60,560 bases of DNA. It comes from Sphingomonas sp. AOB5 (lineage in GTDB: Bacteria > Pseudomonadota > Alphaproteobacteria > Sphingomonadales > Sphingomonadaceae). Every line of letters starts with the position of its first letter. The stretch's first letter is position 1. Of the stretch, positions 29,507-38,023 are shown in pieces. A model generated the notes under the pieces. It saw only the letters and a list, made by a program, of their open reading frames with translations, was not told the origin of the DNA and did not search any database. Position numbers and translations under genes: made by a program. The stretch spans positions 1 to 60,560 of the forward strand of contig NZ_JARNTV010000022.1 of the NCBI RefSeq assembly GCF_029433115.1, in the 5' to 3' direction.

Positions 29507-29989
29507 ATGAGGTACGCTGCTTTCCTGATCCCCTTGGCTGCGCTGGCGATAACCGGTTGCCAGCCCGCATCCCCGCCGCCGAAGAATGATTCCATCGCGG
29601 TGCCCGCACCCGCGCCCGGCCCGAAGGTCGATCTGTCGGGCCATGTCGGCAAATATCCGTTCGATCGGGTCGATGGGCTGAAGTTTACCGAAGTGTCTGC
29701 CGTTCGTGCGGCGATCCTGGGCGCGGTTCGCGATCCCGAGGTCCGCAAATGGCTGACCTGGGGCGATGCCGGTCCCTCCACCCCGATCCGCTTGCGCGAC
29801 GGCATGCTGATCTCATGGGGTTGCGAGGCGCATAATTGCGGGCCGCATAACTGGACGCTGCTGATCCGTCCCGACGGCAGCGGGGCGCAGATCTGTTACT
29901 ATGATTCCGAGGCCGGCGACCCGCGCTGGTTCGCGGAGGGCGAGCCACTGGCGAAGAAGGAGCCGTGCCCCTCGGGCGACGCGGCCTAG
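29507..29989 (+). CDS. Hypothetical lipoprotein
   Basis: 160 aa with a lipoprotein signal peptide (LIPLAALAITGC, Cys18), then a Pro-rich linker (PASPPPKN... VPAPAPGP). The globular part has YPFDRVDGLKFTEVSAVRAA and SWGCEAHNCGPHNWTLLIRP, with paired Cys (GCEAHNC) that could form a disulfide in the periplasm, and a third and fourth Cys further on. No known family is identified with certainty. Its TAG shares a CTAG with the stop of the convergent acyl-CoA dehydrogenase gene. Confidence 0.75.
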   Translation: MRYAAFLIPLAALAITGCQPASPPPKNDSIAVPAPAPGPKVDLSGHVGKYPFDRVDGLKFTEVSAVRAAILGAVRDPEVRKWLTWGDAGPSTPIRLRDGMLISWGCEAHNCGPHNWTLLIRPDGSGAQICYYDSEAGDPRWFAEGEPLAKKEPCPSGDAA

Positions 29990-31695
29990 GCCGCGAACGC
30001 CTCCGCATCCACCGCATACAGCACATCCGCCTTCGCCATCGCCGCGGCCTTCAGGCCCAGCGCTTCGGGAACGATCTGCTCGACATAGAAGCGCGCCGCG
30101 GCCTGCTTCATCTTCAGGAACGCAGGGTCGCCCTCGCTGCGTGCGGCGATGCGGCCGCTCTCCTCCATCAGCCAGCCGCACACCGCGGTCGAAAGCATGG
30201 TGAGGAAGGGATAGCTCGCCGCCAGCCGGTCGTCGGTCTCGGACGAGAGCAGGTTACGTGCCACCTCGTCGCAGGCGGCGATCAGGTTGACCAGCGCGTC
30301 GTCCTCGGCATCGCCGCGCATCTCGTCGAGCAGGCCGAACAGCGTGCCGCCATTGTCCATGCTCAATTTGCGGCCGACCAGATCGGCGGCCTGGATGCCG
30401 TTGGTGCCTTCATAGATCGGGAAGATGCGCGCATCGCGGAAATGCTGGGCCGCGCCGGTCTCCTCGATATAGCCCATGCCGCCATGGACCTGGATGCCGA
30501 GCGAGGCGACTTCGTTGCCCAGATCGGTGCCGTGCGCCTTGGCCAGCGGGGTGAGCAGTTCGACCCGCGCCTTGGCCTTGGCGTCACCCGCATGCGCGCG
30601 GTCGAGCTGGCCGAAGGCGAGATAGACGAGCGCACGTGCCGCCTGGGTCTGCGCCTTCATCCGCAGCAGCATGCGGCGGACATCGGGATGCTCGATGATC
30701 GCGACGCTCTCGCGGCTCGGCGCGCCGGCGCGGGCCGACTGGATGCGCTCGCGGGCATAGGCGACAGCGCGCTGGGTGGCGCGCTCGGCCACCTCGACGC
30801 CCTGCAGCCCGACATTGAGCCGGGCATTGTTCATCATCGTGAACATGGCGACGATGCCGCCCATCTCGTTGCCGATCAGCTCGCCGACGCAATCGTCATT
30901 GTCGCCGAAGCTCAGCACGCAGGTGGGCGAGGCATGGATGCCCATCTTGTGCTCGATCGAGACGGTGCGGACATCGTTGAACTCACCCGGCGTGCCGTCG
31001 GCATTCAGCCGGTACTTGGGCACCAGGAACAGCGAGATGCCCTTGGTCCCCGCGGGCGCACCCGGCGTGCGGGCGAGGACGAGATGGACGATATTGTCGG
31101 CCATGTCGTGATCGCCGAACGAGATGAAGATCTTGGTGCCCTTGATCAGGAAACTGCCGTCGCCGCGCGGCGTGGCGGTGGAGCGCAGCGCGCCCACGTC
31201 CGATCCGGCCTGAGGCTCGGTCAGGTTCATCGTGCCGGTCCATTCGCCGGTCGCGAGCTTCGGCAGATAGGCGTCCTGCTGGGCCTGAGTCCCGTGATGC
31301 ACCAGCGATTCGATCGCGCCCACGGTCAGCATCGGGGCGAGGGCGAAGCCGATGTTCGAGGTGCCGAGCGTCTCGATCACCGCGGTGGCGAGGCTGACCG
31401 GCAGGCCCTGCCCGCCATAGGCGACCGGCGATCCGATCGTGCCCCAGCCGCCTTCGACATAGGCCCTGTACGCCGCGCCGAACCCCTCGGGCATCACCAC
31501 GCCCGCCTCGGTCCATTTCGCGCCGACCTCGTCGCCCAGCCGCTCGAGCGGCGCCCATTCGCCCGCGGCGAACTGGCCGACACCCTCCAGAACCGCATCG
31601 ACCAGATCGGGCGTGGCTTCTTCGGAAAGCTCGCCCAGGCGGACGATATGCTCCAGCACGAAACGCTGATCGGCGATGGCGGGGGTGAAGGTCAT
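29986..31695 (-). CDS. Acyl-CoA dehydrogenase (DmdC-like, long form)
   Basis: 569 aa, longer than the classical ~380-aa acyl-CoA dehydrogenases. Domains in order: N-terminal helical extension (about residues 1-80), ACAD N domain, middle beta domain with MNLTEPQAGSDVGALRSTA (about 156-174) and IKGTKIFISFGDHDM, C-terminal FAD domain with YEGTNGIQAADLVGRKL (about 422-438, including the catalytic-region Glu), and a C-terminal helical extension. This length and pattern match the DmdC/AcdA2-like group, which oxidises medium- or short-chain or methylmercaptopropionyl CoA thioesters. The true substrate is not decided. Confidence 0.92.
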   Translation of the reverse strand: MTFTPAIADQRFVLEHIVRLGELSEEATPDLVDAVLEGVGQFAAGEWAPLERLGDEVGAKWTEAGVVMPEGFGAAYRAYVEGGWGTIGSPVAYGGQGLPVSLATAVIETLGTSNIGFALAPMLTVGAIESLVHHGTQAQQDAYLPKLATGEWTGTMNLTEPQAGSDVGALRSTATPRGDGSFLIKGTKIFISFGDHDMADNIVHLVLARTPGAPAGTKGISLFLVPKYRLNADGTPGEFNDVRTVSIEHKMGIHASPTCVLSFGDNDDCVGELIGNEMGGIVAMFTMMNNARLNVGLQGVEVAERATQRAVAYARERIQSARAGAPSRESVAIIEHPDVRRMLLRMKAQTQAARALVYLAFGQLDRAHAGDAKAKARVELLTPLAKAHGTDLGNEVASLGIQVHGGMGYIEETGAAQHFRDARIFPIYEGTNGIQAADLVGRKLSMDNGGTLFGLLDEMRGDAEDDALVNLIAACDEVARNLLSSETDDRLAASYPFLTMLSTAVCGWLMEESGRIAARSEGDPAFLKMKQAAARFYVEQIVPEALGLKAAAMAKADVLYAVDAEAFAA

Positions 31696-31741
31696 GTGTC
31701 CTCTCTTGTCGGCTTGTCGCGCGCGCTATAGCGCCGCTTGG

Positions 31742-32716
31742 GTGAGTCCGACAAATCCCCGCATCTTACCCTACGGCGAGGCCGCCATCGCCGAGGCCGC
31801 GCGTGTGATCGCGGCTGGCGGATGCGTCGCCGTGCCGACCGAGACAGTCTATGGCCTTGCCGCCGACGCGACCGATTCGCGCGCTGTCGCCGGAATCTAC
31901 GAAGCCAAGGGGCGGCCTTCGTTCAATCCGCTGATCGTGCATGTGCCCGATCTTGCCGCGGCAGAGCGGATCGCCGAGTTCGACGATGTCGCGCGCGATC
32001 TGGCGCGGCGTTTCTGGCCCGGGCCTCTGACATTGGTGCTGCCGGTCCGCTCCGATGCGGGGATCGCTTCGCTGGTGACCGCGGGTCTCGAGACGATTGC
32101 GATCCGGGTGCCGCGCCACCGCGCGATGCAGGCGCTGCTGGCGGCCAGCGGCAAACCGCTGGCGGCGCCCTCGGCGAACGCCAGCGGCGGGATCAGCCCG
32201 ACCCGCGCGGCGCATGTTGCGGCCAGTCTTGCAGGGCGCATCCCGCTGGTGATCGACGATGGCGCGACCGAGGCGGGGCTGGAATCGACCATCGTGCGCG
32301 GGCGGGAGATATTGCGGCCGGGGCCTCTGACCTTTGAAGACCTGTTCTCCGGCGAAGGCCGGAGTCCTGGTGAGGAGAGCGGATCGCCCGACAACGCAGC
32401 GCTCCGGCCTTCGCCGGAGCACGGCAAGGTGGTGGCCCCCGGCCAGCTCGACAGTCATTACGCGCCGTCCAAGCCCGTCCGGTTGAACGCGACCGAAGCA
32501 AGCGAAGGTGAGTGGCTGATCGGGTTCGGTGATGTCTCGGGCGACGACAGCCTCTCCATCGCAGGCGACCTCACCGAGGCCGCCGCCAACCTGTTCGACG
32601 CGCTCCACCGCGCCGACGCCGCGCCTGCCAATGCCATCGCTGTCGCTTCCATCCCGGAAACCGGCATCGGCATCGCGATCAACGACCGTCTCCGTCGCGC
32701 GGCGCATCCGCGCTGA
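31742..32716 (+). CDS. L-threonylcarbamoyladenylate synthase (Sua5/YwlC type)
   Basis: 324 aa from the GTG at 31742 ([15 protein letters not shown]). It makes threonylcarbamoyl-AMP from threonine, bicarbonate and ATP for the t6A37 modification of tRNAs decoding ANN codons. The YrdC domain (about residues 10-200) has [25 protein letters not shown], and [16 protein letters not shown]. The Sua5 domain (about 232-324) begins at [19 protein letters not shown]. Between them, residues about 199-231 are encoded by a palindromic repeat element ([18 protein letters not shown]), which adds to the normal linker. The reading frame remains intact. Confidence 0.93.
   Translation: MSPTNPRILPYGEAAIAEAARVIAAGGCVAVPTETVYGLAADATDSRAVAGIYEAKGRPSFNPLIVHVPDLAAAERIAEFDDVARDLARRFWPGPLTLVLPVRSDAGIASLVTAGLETIAIRVPRHRAMQALLAASGKPLAAPSANASGGISPTRAAHVAASLAGRIPLVIDDGATEAGLESTIVRGREILRPGPLTFEDLFSGEGRSPGEESGSPDNAALRPSPEHGKVVAPGQLDSHYAPSKPVRLNATEASEGEWLIGFGDVSGDDSLSIAGDLTEAAANLFDALHRADAAPANAIAVASIPETGIGIAINDRLRRAAHPR
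32347..32419. repeat. Palindromic repeat inserted inside the Sua5-type gene
   Basis: CTCCGGCGAAGGCCGGAG (32347-32364) and its exact reverse complement CTCCGGCCTTCGCCGGAG (32402-32419) are separated by 37 nt. Each arm is itself a hairpin with a GAAG or CTTC loop. The element lies in the coding sequence, keeps the frame, and encodes a Gly/Ser/Glu/Pro-rich linker. Its arms resemble those of the intergenic element at 38024-38130 (CCCCAGCGAAGGCTGGGG). Confidence 0.85.
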
Positions 32717-32838
32717 CTCATCCATTCCGCCACCCATTCCGGGTGTCGGCAATCTTTACACATACGCAACGAGGGCGCAGGCTCGCATCTTCATGGAGTC
32801 GCAGATCGGGGGATCGGCGGCGTATTGGAGGGGCGGAC

Positions 32839-33576
32839 ATGACCAATATGCAGCGTGGGCTGGCCGAGCTGATCGGCACCTTCTGGCTCGTTTTCGGCGG
32901 TTGCGGCAGCGCGGTGCTGGCGGCCGGCATTCAGGATGTCGGGATCGGTTTCGTGGGCGTCAGCCTCGCCTTCGGCCTGACCGTCCTCACCATGGCCTAT
33001 TCGATCGGCCATATCTCGGGCTGCCATCTCAATCCGGCGGTGACGCTGGGACTGTGGGCCGGGGGCCGTTTCCCGGCCAAGGACATCCCGCTCTATGTGA
33101 TCGCGCAGGTGGCTGGCGCGGTGATCGCGGCGGCCCTGCTGTGGTACATCGCCAGCGGCGCACCCGATTATAGCGGCGGCCTCGCTTCGAACGGCTTCGG
33201 TGCGGCGTCGCCTGCGGGCTATTCGTTCGAGGCCGGCATGGCGATCGAGGTCGTGCTGACCTTTGTCTTCCTGCTGGTGATCATGGGATCGACCGACAGC
33301 CGCGCGCCCGCGGGCTTCGCACCGATCGCGATCGGCCTGTGCCTGACGCTGATCCACCTGATCTCGATTCCGGTCACCAACACGTCGGTGAACCCCGCAC
33401 GCAGCACCGGTCCGGCGATCCTGGAAGGCGGGATCGCGCTGGAGCAGCTGGTATGGTTCTGGGTCGCGCCCATCCTCGGCGCACTGATCGGCGGGTTTGT
33501 CTACAAGACGCTCGGCGCCGACGCCACGGTGCGCCCGCCCGTCGAAGGCGAGGCGCTGCCGGGTAAGGAAGGCTGA
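32839..33576 (+). CDS. aqpZ: Aquaporin Z-type water channel
   Basis: 245 aa with six transmembrane helices and the two half-helix NPA boxes: [12 protein letters not shown] (about residues 60-71) and [12 protein letters not shown] (about 180-191). The Arg after the second NPA (NPARS) and the His in the fifth helix (TLIHLISIP) form the narrow water-selective filter, so this is AqpZ-like rather than a glycerol facilitator. ATG 32839 has GGAGGGGCGG upstream. It is followed by a perfect 32-bp inverted repeat and faces msrA. Confidence 0.95.
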   Translation: MTNMQRGLAELIGTFWLVFGGCGSAVLAAGIQDVGIGFVGVSLAFGLTVLTMAYSIGHISGCHLNPAVTLGLWAGGRFPAKDIPLYVIAQVAGAVIAAALLWYIASGAPDYSGGLASNGFGAASPAGYSFEAGMAIEVVLTFVFLLVIMGSTDSRAPAGFAPIAIGLCLTLIHLISIPVTNTSVNPARSTGPAILEGGIALEQLVWFWVAPILGALIGGFVYKTLGADATVRPPVEGEALPGKEG

Positions 33577-33609
33577 TTTGTCAGAACGCGCATAAGAGCG
33601 CGTCCTGAA

Positions 33610-33693
33610 GCGGCACCGGCCCGCTCCCCCACCCGGCCACCTATAGAATATACTTCCGTTGGGTGGCCGGGTGGGGGAGCGGGCCGGTGCCGC
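33610..33693. repeat. Perfect 32-bp inverted repeat with A/T-rich loop
   Basis: The arms 33610-33641 and 33662-33693 are exact reverse complements over 32 bp (GCGGCACCGG...CCGGCCACC). The 20-nt loop, TATAGAATATACTTCCGTTG, is far richer in A/T than its surroundings. It sits symmetrically between the stop codons of convergent aqpZ and msrA (33 and 29 nt away). It could be a bidirectional terminator or a mobile palindromic element. A smaller hairpin (ACGCGC/GCGCGT, 33586-33603) precedes it. Confidence 0.9.
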
Positions 33694-33722
33694 AATGCGC
33701 CGATAGGCGCATCACAACAAAG

Positions 33723-34268
33723 CTAAGCCTCCGCTGCAGCCTTGCTGCGCGCCGCAAAGCTCTTGCGGAGCTTCTTGAGCTTGGGCGGGATCACCGCCAG
33801 GCAATAGGGGTTCCGCTGGCCTTCGCCTTCCCAATAGCTCTGGTGATAATCCTCGGCCGGCCACCACGGGCCGTTCGGCTCGATGGTGGTGACGATGGGT
33901 GCGGGCCAGTCGGGCTGGGCGCGCAGAATCGCGGCCTTGGCTTCCTCCTCCTGCTCGCTCGAAAGCGGGAAGATCGCCGAGCGATACTGGGTGCCGATAT
34001 CGTTGCCCTGCCGGTTGAGCTGGGTCGGATCGTGCGTGCCCAGGAACATGTCGAGCAGGTCGCCATAGCTGAGCATATCGGTATCGAAGCTGATGCGGAT
34101 CGCCTCGGCGTGGCCGGTGCTGCCCGAACAGACCTGCTTATAGGTCGGGTTTTCGGCGGTGCCGCCGATATAGCCGCTCTCGACCTTTTCGACGCCGATC
34201 ACGTCGTTGAACACTGCCTCGGTGCACCAGAAGCACCCGCCCGCCACGATGGCCGTCTCGATCGTCAT
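33723..34268 (-). CDS. msrA: Peptide methionine sulfoxide reductase A
   Basis: 181 aa. It reduces methionine-S-sulfoxide in proteins. The catalytic motif GGCFWCTEAVF (Cys about residue 12) is at the N-terminus, followed by GVEKVESGYIGG, GHAEAIRISFD and FLGTHDPTQLNRQGNDIGTQ, then the AEDYHQSYW block (about 139-147). The C-terminal tail is basic (KLKKLRKSFAARSKAAAEA) and lacks an obvious resolving-Cys pair, so recycling may use the Cys at position 15 (FWC) or 47 (VCSG) or another partner. No signal peptide, so cytoplasmic. Confidence 0.96.
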   Translation of the reverse strand: MTIETAIVAGGCFWCTEAVFNDVIGVEKVESGYIGGTAENPTYKQVCSGSTGHAEAIRISFDTDMLSYGDLLDMFLGTHDPTQLNRQGNDIGTQYRSAIFPLSSEQEEEAKAAILRAQPDWPAPIVTTIEPNGPWWPAEDYHQSYWEGEGQRNPYCLAVIPPKLKKLRKSFAARSKAAAEA

Positions 34269-34338
34269 TCCCGACTCCTTGCTTATGGCGCCTAGATAGG
34301 GTTGAGCCGCTCAGGAACAAAGGGTGAGGGAGTCGGCG

Positions 34339-35334
34339 ATGCGCGAAGGTTCGGTGCTGGTGACGGGCGGCGCAGGCTATATCGGCAGCCATGCGGTGCT
34401 GGCGCTGCTCGATGCCGGCTGGAAGGTCGTGGTGGTCGACAATCTGGTCACCGGGTTCGACTGGGCGGTCGACAGGCACGCCTCGCTGGTGGTCGCCAAT
34501 ATCGAGGACGACGACAAGGTCCGCGCGGCGATGCGCGATCATGGCGTGGTCGCGGTGATGCACTTCGCCGGATCGGTGGTGGTGCCGGAATCGGTCGAGA
34601 ATCCGCTGAAGTATTACCGCAACAACACCGTCGCCAGCCGCGCGCTGATCGAGAGCGCGGTGGCGTGCGGGGTGAAGCATTTCATCTTCTCTTCCACCGC
34701 CGCCACCTATGGCATCCCCGAAGTCGTGCCGGTGCAGGAAGATTCACCGCGCGTGCCGATCAACCCGTACGGCATGTCGAAGCTGATGACCGAGTTCATG
34801 CTGAAGGACGTCGCCGCGGCGCATCCGATCAATTACTGCGCGCTGCGCTACTTCAACGTGGCGGGCGCCGATCCTCAGGGACGCTCGGGCCAGTCGACCG
34901 CGGGCGCGACGCATCTGATCAAGGTCGCGGTGGAAGCGGCAATCGGCAAGCGCAGCCATGTCGGTGTGTTCGGCACCGATTTCGACACGCCCGACGGCAC
35001 CGGCGTGCGCGACTATATCCATGTCACCGATCTGGCCGCGGCGCATGTCGATGCGCTCGACCTGCTGATCGCCGATCCTGCGAACAGCCACACGATGAAC
35101 GCCGGCTATGGCCGCGGCTTCTCGGTGCTGCAGGTGCTCGACGCGGTGGATCGCGTCACCAACATGACCATCGACCGCCGCCTCGAAGGCCGTCGCGCCG
35201 GCGACCCCGACGCGCTGGTGGCGGACAACAGCCGCATCCTCGCCGCGCTGCCCTGGCGGCCGAAGCATGACGATCTGGACGGGATCGTGAAGGATGCCCT
35301 CGCCTGGGAACGCAAGCTGGCGGAGCGGGGCTGA
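34339..35334 (+). CDS. galE: UDP-glucose 4-epimerase
   Basis: 331 aa from ATG 34339 with GAGGGAG about 7 nt upstream; an earlier GTG at 34324 lacks a good site. It interconverts UDP-glucose and UDP-galactose with bound NAD. VLVTGGAGYIGSHAV (about residues 6-20) is the NAD motif, FSSTAATYGIPE (about 116-127) has the catalytic Ser/Thr, PYGMSKLMTE (about 144-153) has the catalytic Tyr and Lys, and ALRYFNVAGADPQGRSGQ (about 172-189) is the GalE signature. It may supply sugars for polysaccharide or glycosphingolipid. Confidence 0.94.
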   Translation: MREGSVLVTGGAGYIGSHAVLALLDAGWKVVVVDNLVTGFDWAVDRHASLVVANIEDDDKVRAAMRDHGVVAVMHFAGSVVVPESVENPLKYYRNNTVASRALIESAVACGVKHFIFSSTAATYGIPEVVPVQEDSPRVPINPYGMSKLMTEFMLKDVAAAHPINYCALRYFNVAGADPQGRSGQSTAGATHLIKVAVEAAIGKRSHVGVFGTDFDTPDGTGVRDYIHVTDLAAAHVDALDLLIADPANSHTMNAGYGRGFSVLQVLDAVDRVTNMTIDRRLEGRRAGDPDALVADNSRILAALPWRPKHDDLDGIVKDALAWERKLAERG

Positions 35335-35365
35335 CGCAAGCGGCGTTCGCTGCTATATCGGCTGC

Positions 35366-35560
35366 ATGAACGCTGAGCCGCGAAATCCATTGCTGCCGCC
35401 CGAAGGCATGAGCGACGAGGAGTGGACGGCGATCCGCGACGCGCGGGCCGATGCCGATATCGCTGCGGGCCGTGGCGTTCCGCATGAGCTAGTGGCGGAA
35501 TGGGCCAGTCGGCTGGGGACGCCGCGGGAGACTCCGATGCCGCGCGAATGGCTCGCGTAA
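35366..35560 (+). CDS. Probable antitoxin of a ParE-type toxin-antitoxin pair
   Basis: 64 aa, acidic N-terminal half (EGMSDEEWTAIRDARADADI) with a C-terminal helix (HELVAEWASRL). There is no clear DNA-binding motif, but size, charge and the 13-nt overlap with the following toxin-like gene fit an antitoxin. ATG 35366 is the first start giving a compact protein. It follows galE by 31 nt on the same strand. Confidence 0.65.
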   Translation: MNAEPRNPLLPPEGMSDEEWTAIRDARADADIAAGRGVPHELVAEWASRLGTPRETPMPREWLA

Positions 35561-35820
35561 TCTGGAGCCCGGTCGCGCTCCATGACCTCGATCTGATCCA
35601 TAGCTATATTGCGCAGTTCGATCCGGTTGCTGCGGCCCGAATCATCAACGCTTTGATCGAAACTGGCAACAGTCTCAAGGATTTCCCTGAGCGGGGCAGA
35701 CCGGCGACACGTGGTCGCCGGGAGCTACCTTCGGTTCCGCCCTATCTGCTTCGCTATATTATGATCGACAGCACGGTTCATGTCGTCGAAGTCAAACACA
35801 GCGCCCGCGAACCCGACTAG
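35548..35820 (+). CDS. RelE/ParE-superfamily toxin
   Basis: 90 aa. The fold pattern is clear: VIWSPVALHDLDLIHSYIAQ (about residues 4-23), AARIINALIETGNSLKDFPE (about 30-49), GRPATRGRRELPSVPPYLLRY (about 51-71) and the final strand VHVVEVKHSARE. ParE toxins poison DNA gyrase, while RelE-type toxins cut mRNA; the Arg-rich middle and Tyr-less start favour ParE, but this is not certain. It overlaps the antitoxin gene by 13 nt, and its TAG shares a CTAG with the stop of the TonB receptor gene. Confidence 0.8.
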   Translation: MARVIWSPVALHDLDLIHSYIAQFDPVAAARIINALIETGNSLKDFPERGRPATRGRRELPSVPPYLLRYIMIDSTVHVVEVKHSAREPD

Positions 35821-37910
35821 AGCGCCAGCCGGGCGGTCAGGCGGATGTCGCGGCCGGCGAGCGGGGCGAAGTCCTTCAGCACGCTGGCGTGGCGGCGGGC
35901 CTCCACGTCGAAGATGTTGTTCGCCGACAAGGTGAAGCTCGTGCCCTGCGGACCCCAGGGGCTCCACGCGATCGACGCGTTGACCAGCGTATGCCCCTTG
36001 GTCTCGCTCTCGAAGCCGGTCACGCGGTTCTGGGCGAAGCTGTGCTCGACTTCGAAGCGGGTGTTGAGATGGTCCGACTGGACTTCCAGCCCGCCCAGCA
36101 TGCGCAGCGGCGGGATGCGCGGCGCCGGACCCTGACCGACGATGGTCGCATGGACATAGTCCGCAAGGCCGTCGGCGTTCAGCGTGTAATTGCCGAAGCT
36201 GGCGATCCGCTTCGATGCCTCGATCTCGAACCCGTAATAGCGGGCATCGGCCTGGGCGTACTGGAAGACGGGCAGGTCGTCCTCGATCGCGCCGGTGGGC
36301 GAATCGTAGATGAAGCCATTGTACCAGCTGTAATAGGCCGATGCGCCGAGCGACCAGCCATCGCCATTGCCCTTCAGCGTGGCTTCCACGCCCCAGGCCT
36401 TTTCCGTGTCGAAATCGGGGTTGCCGACCTCGAACGCCTGCGTACCGGCATGCGGGCCGTTGGCGAACAGCTCCTCGGGCGACGGTGCGCGTTCGCTGCG
36501 CGAGGCGTTGATGCCGAAGCGCACATGGGGTGCCAGCTCGTAGCTTCCGCCGAACGAGGCCGAGAAGGTGTCGAAGCGGCGATCATAGGCCGGGTTGCCG
36601 ATATCGGCGTCTTCGCGGGCGGCATAGTTGCTATGCTCGTAGCGCGCGGCGCCCTCGACCTTCACCGCGCCCAGATCGAGCGACTGGAGGGTGAACAGGC
36701 CGAAGCGGGTCATGTTGTTCTTGGGCAGGAACTTCTCGTCGCCGTCGATATGCATGTCCTTGACGACGAACTGGCCGCCGACCAGCCCTTCCCAGCTGCC
36801 GCGCGTGGTCTGGACCAGCTCGAGCCGGCCTTCATAGCCCTGGTTGAAAAAGGTGGTGCCGACCGCGCCGGTATCGTCGATCTCGCTGTGGCGGTAGTCC
36901 GCGGCACCGAGGCGCAGGCGGATATGGCTGATCACGCTGCCGCCGGTATTCACTTCGCCGCGGATATCGACGCGGGTCTGCTTCACCGCGAGCTGGACCT
37001 GCTCGGCCTCGATCGCGGGATCGAGCGAGTAGCGCACCGGCACGCCATAGATGCTGTCATAATGGCTGACCGCGAAGCCCAGATTGCCGCCCTCGTTGAT
37101 GATTGCAGCACCGCCCGCAATGTCCCAGGTGCGCGCCGCGGTGTTGGGCACCGTGTCTTCGAGGGCCGCCAGATCGCGAATATCGGGATCGGCGCTCGCC
37201 AGCGCCTGCGCACGAAGCGCGGGGCTGAGCACATAGCCGCCGGTCTTCATGTCGTCGGTCTTGGAATAGCTGCCGTCGAAATGGAGCACGAGCTCGCCGG
37301 TGGCCGGCAGATCGAGCATGCCCGAGACCGAGCGCTCGTTCGCGGCCGAGCCATAGGTGGCGATGCCATCGGCATGGACCGGCGTTTCGACCCGGCGCGG
37401 GATGCGGCTGTCGATCACATTGACCACGCCGCCGATCGACGAGGGCGCGAACAGCAGGGCGGCAGGGCCGCGCAGCACTTCGATCCGGTCCGCGGTCAGG
37501 GGGTTGATCACCGCGGCATGGTCGGCCGAGGTGTTGGAGACGTCGATGCTGCCGATCCCGTCGGTCAGCACCGGCGCGCGATCCCCGGTGAAGCCGCGCA
37601 GTACCGGCTTGGATGCGTTGGGACCGAACGAGGTGGCCGACACGCCGGGCTGGGTCGCCAGCGTCTCGCCGATGGTCGGCCGCATGTTGCGGTCCAGTTC
37701 CTCATTGGCCAGCACCGCCGTGCCACCCAGCACGTCGGCGGTCGACCGCGCGCGCGTGCCGGTGACGACGATCTCGGCATTGGGCTGGGTGTGGTCCTGA
37801 TCCTGTGCGGTCTCTTCGGCGGTGGTGTCCGCGCGCGGCAACGGCACATCCTCGGCATGCGCGGGAAGGGCGACGAAGGCGACGGAAGCAAGCAGCAGGG
37901 TGCGGATCAT
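35817..37910 (-). CDS. TonB-dependent outer-membrane receptor, ZnuD-like
   Basis: 697 aa with signal peptide (LLLASVAFVALPAHA, cleavage near residue 19). The plug domain includes the TonB-box-like EIVVTGTRARS (about 47-57), RPTIGETLATQPGVSATSFG and IEVLRGPAALLFAPSSIGGV. The 22-strand barrel follows and ends with an aromatic-poor RLTARLAL. The pattern ERAPSPEELFANGPH plus EVGNPDF, and SHYDSIYGVP, resembles ZnuD-type zinc receptors, which can also take up haem. Zinc as substrate is an inference. It is convergent with the toxin gene and has a 15-bp palindrome 50 nt upstream. Confidence 0.88.
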   Translation of the reverse strand: MIRTLLLASVAFVALPAHAEDVPLPRADTTAEETAQDQDHTQPNAEIVVTGTRARSTADVLGGTAVLANEELDRNMRPTIGETLATQPGVSATSFGPNASKPVLRGFTGDRAPVLTDGIGSIDVSNTSADHAAVINPLTADRIEVLRGPAALLFAPSSIGGVVNVIDSRIPRRVETPVHADGIATYGSAANERSVSGMLDLPATGELVLHFDGSYSKTDDMKTGGYVLSPALRAQALASADPDIRDLAALEDTVPNTAARTWDIAGGAAIINEGGNLGFAVSHYDSIYGVPVRYSLDPAIEAEQVQLAVKQTRVDIRGEVNTGGSVISHIRLRLGAADYRHSEIDDTGAVGTTFFNQGYEGRLELVQTTRGSWEGLVGGQFVVKDMHIDGDEKFLPKNNMTRFGLFTLQSLDLGAVKVEGAARYEHSNYAAREDADIGNPAYDRRFDTFSASFGGSYELAPHVRFGINASRSERAPSPEELFANGPHAGTQAFEVGNPDFDTEKAWGVEATLKGNGDGWSLGASAYYSWYNGFIYDSPTGAIEDDLPVFQYAQADARYYGFEIEASKRIASFGNYTLNADGLADYVHATIVGQGPAPRIPPLRMLGGLEVQSDHLNTRFEVEHSFAQNRVTGFESETKGHTLVNASIAWSPWGPQGTSFTLSANNIFDVEARRHASVLKDFAPLAGRDIRLTARLAL

Positions 37911-37959
37911 CAGGTTTGCGACTCTCGATACTGGGTATGCCGCAGTGCGATATAGGGGA

Positions 37960-37974
37960 TGATATAAAGTATCA
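37960..37974. promoter_or_regulatory. Palindrome upstream of the TonB receptor gene
   Basis: TGATA-TAAAG-TATCA is a perfect 5-bp inverted repeat with 5-nt centre, in an A/T-rich patch, 50 nt before the receptor ATG. It could be an operator for a metal-responsive regulator such as Zur; I cannot match it firmly to a known consensus. Confidence 0.35.
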
Positions 37975-38023
37975 ACTCCTTTTGACGCGAGACGCGAACG
38001 GATGGGCGCGCTTCACACGGCCG

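Noticed and set aside
33586..33603. ACGCGC/GCGCGT hairpin after aqpZ as a terminator
   Set aside because: Short stem and no T-run; the nearby 32-bp inverted repeat is the better candidate.
35889..37955. 688-codon open frame antisense to the TonB receptor gene
   Set aside because: Shadow of the receptor codons. Similar long antisense frames at 25638-27551, 29965-31731 and 42236-43684 were rejected for the same reason.
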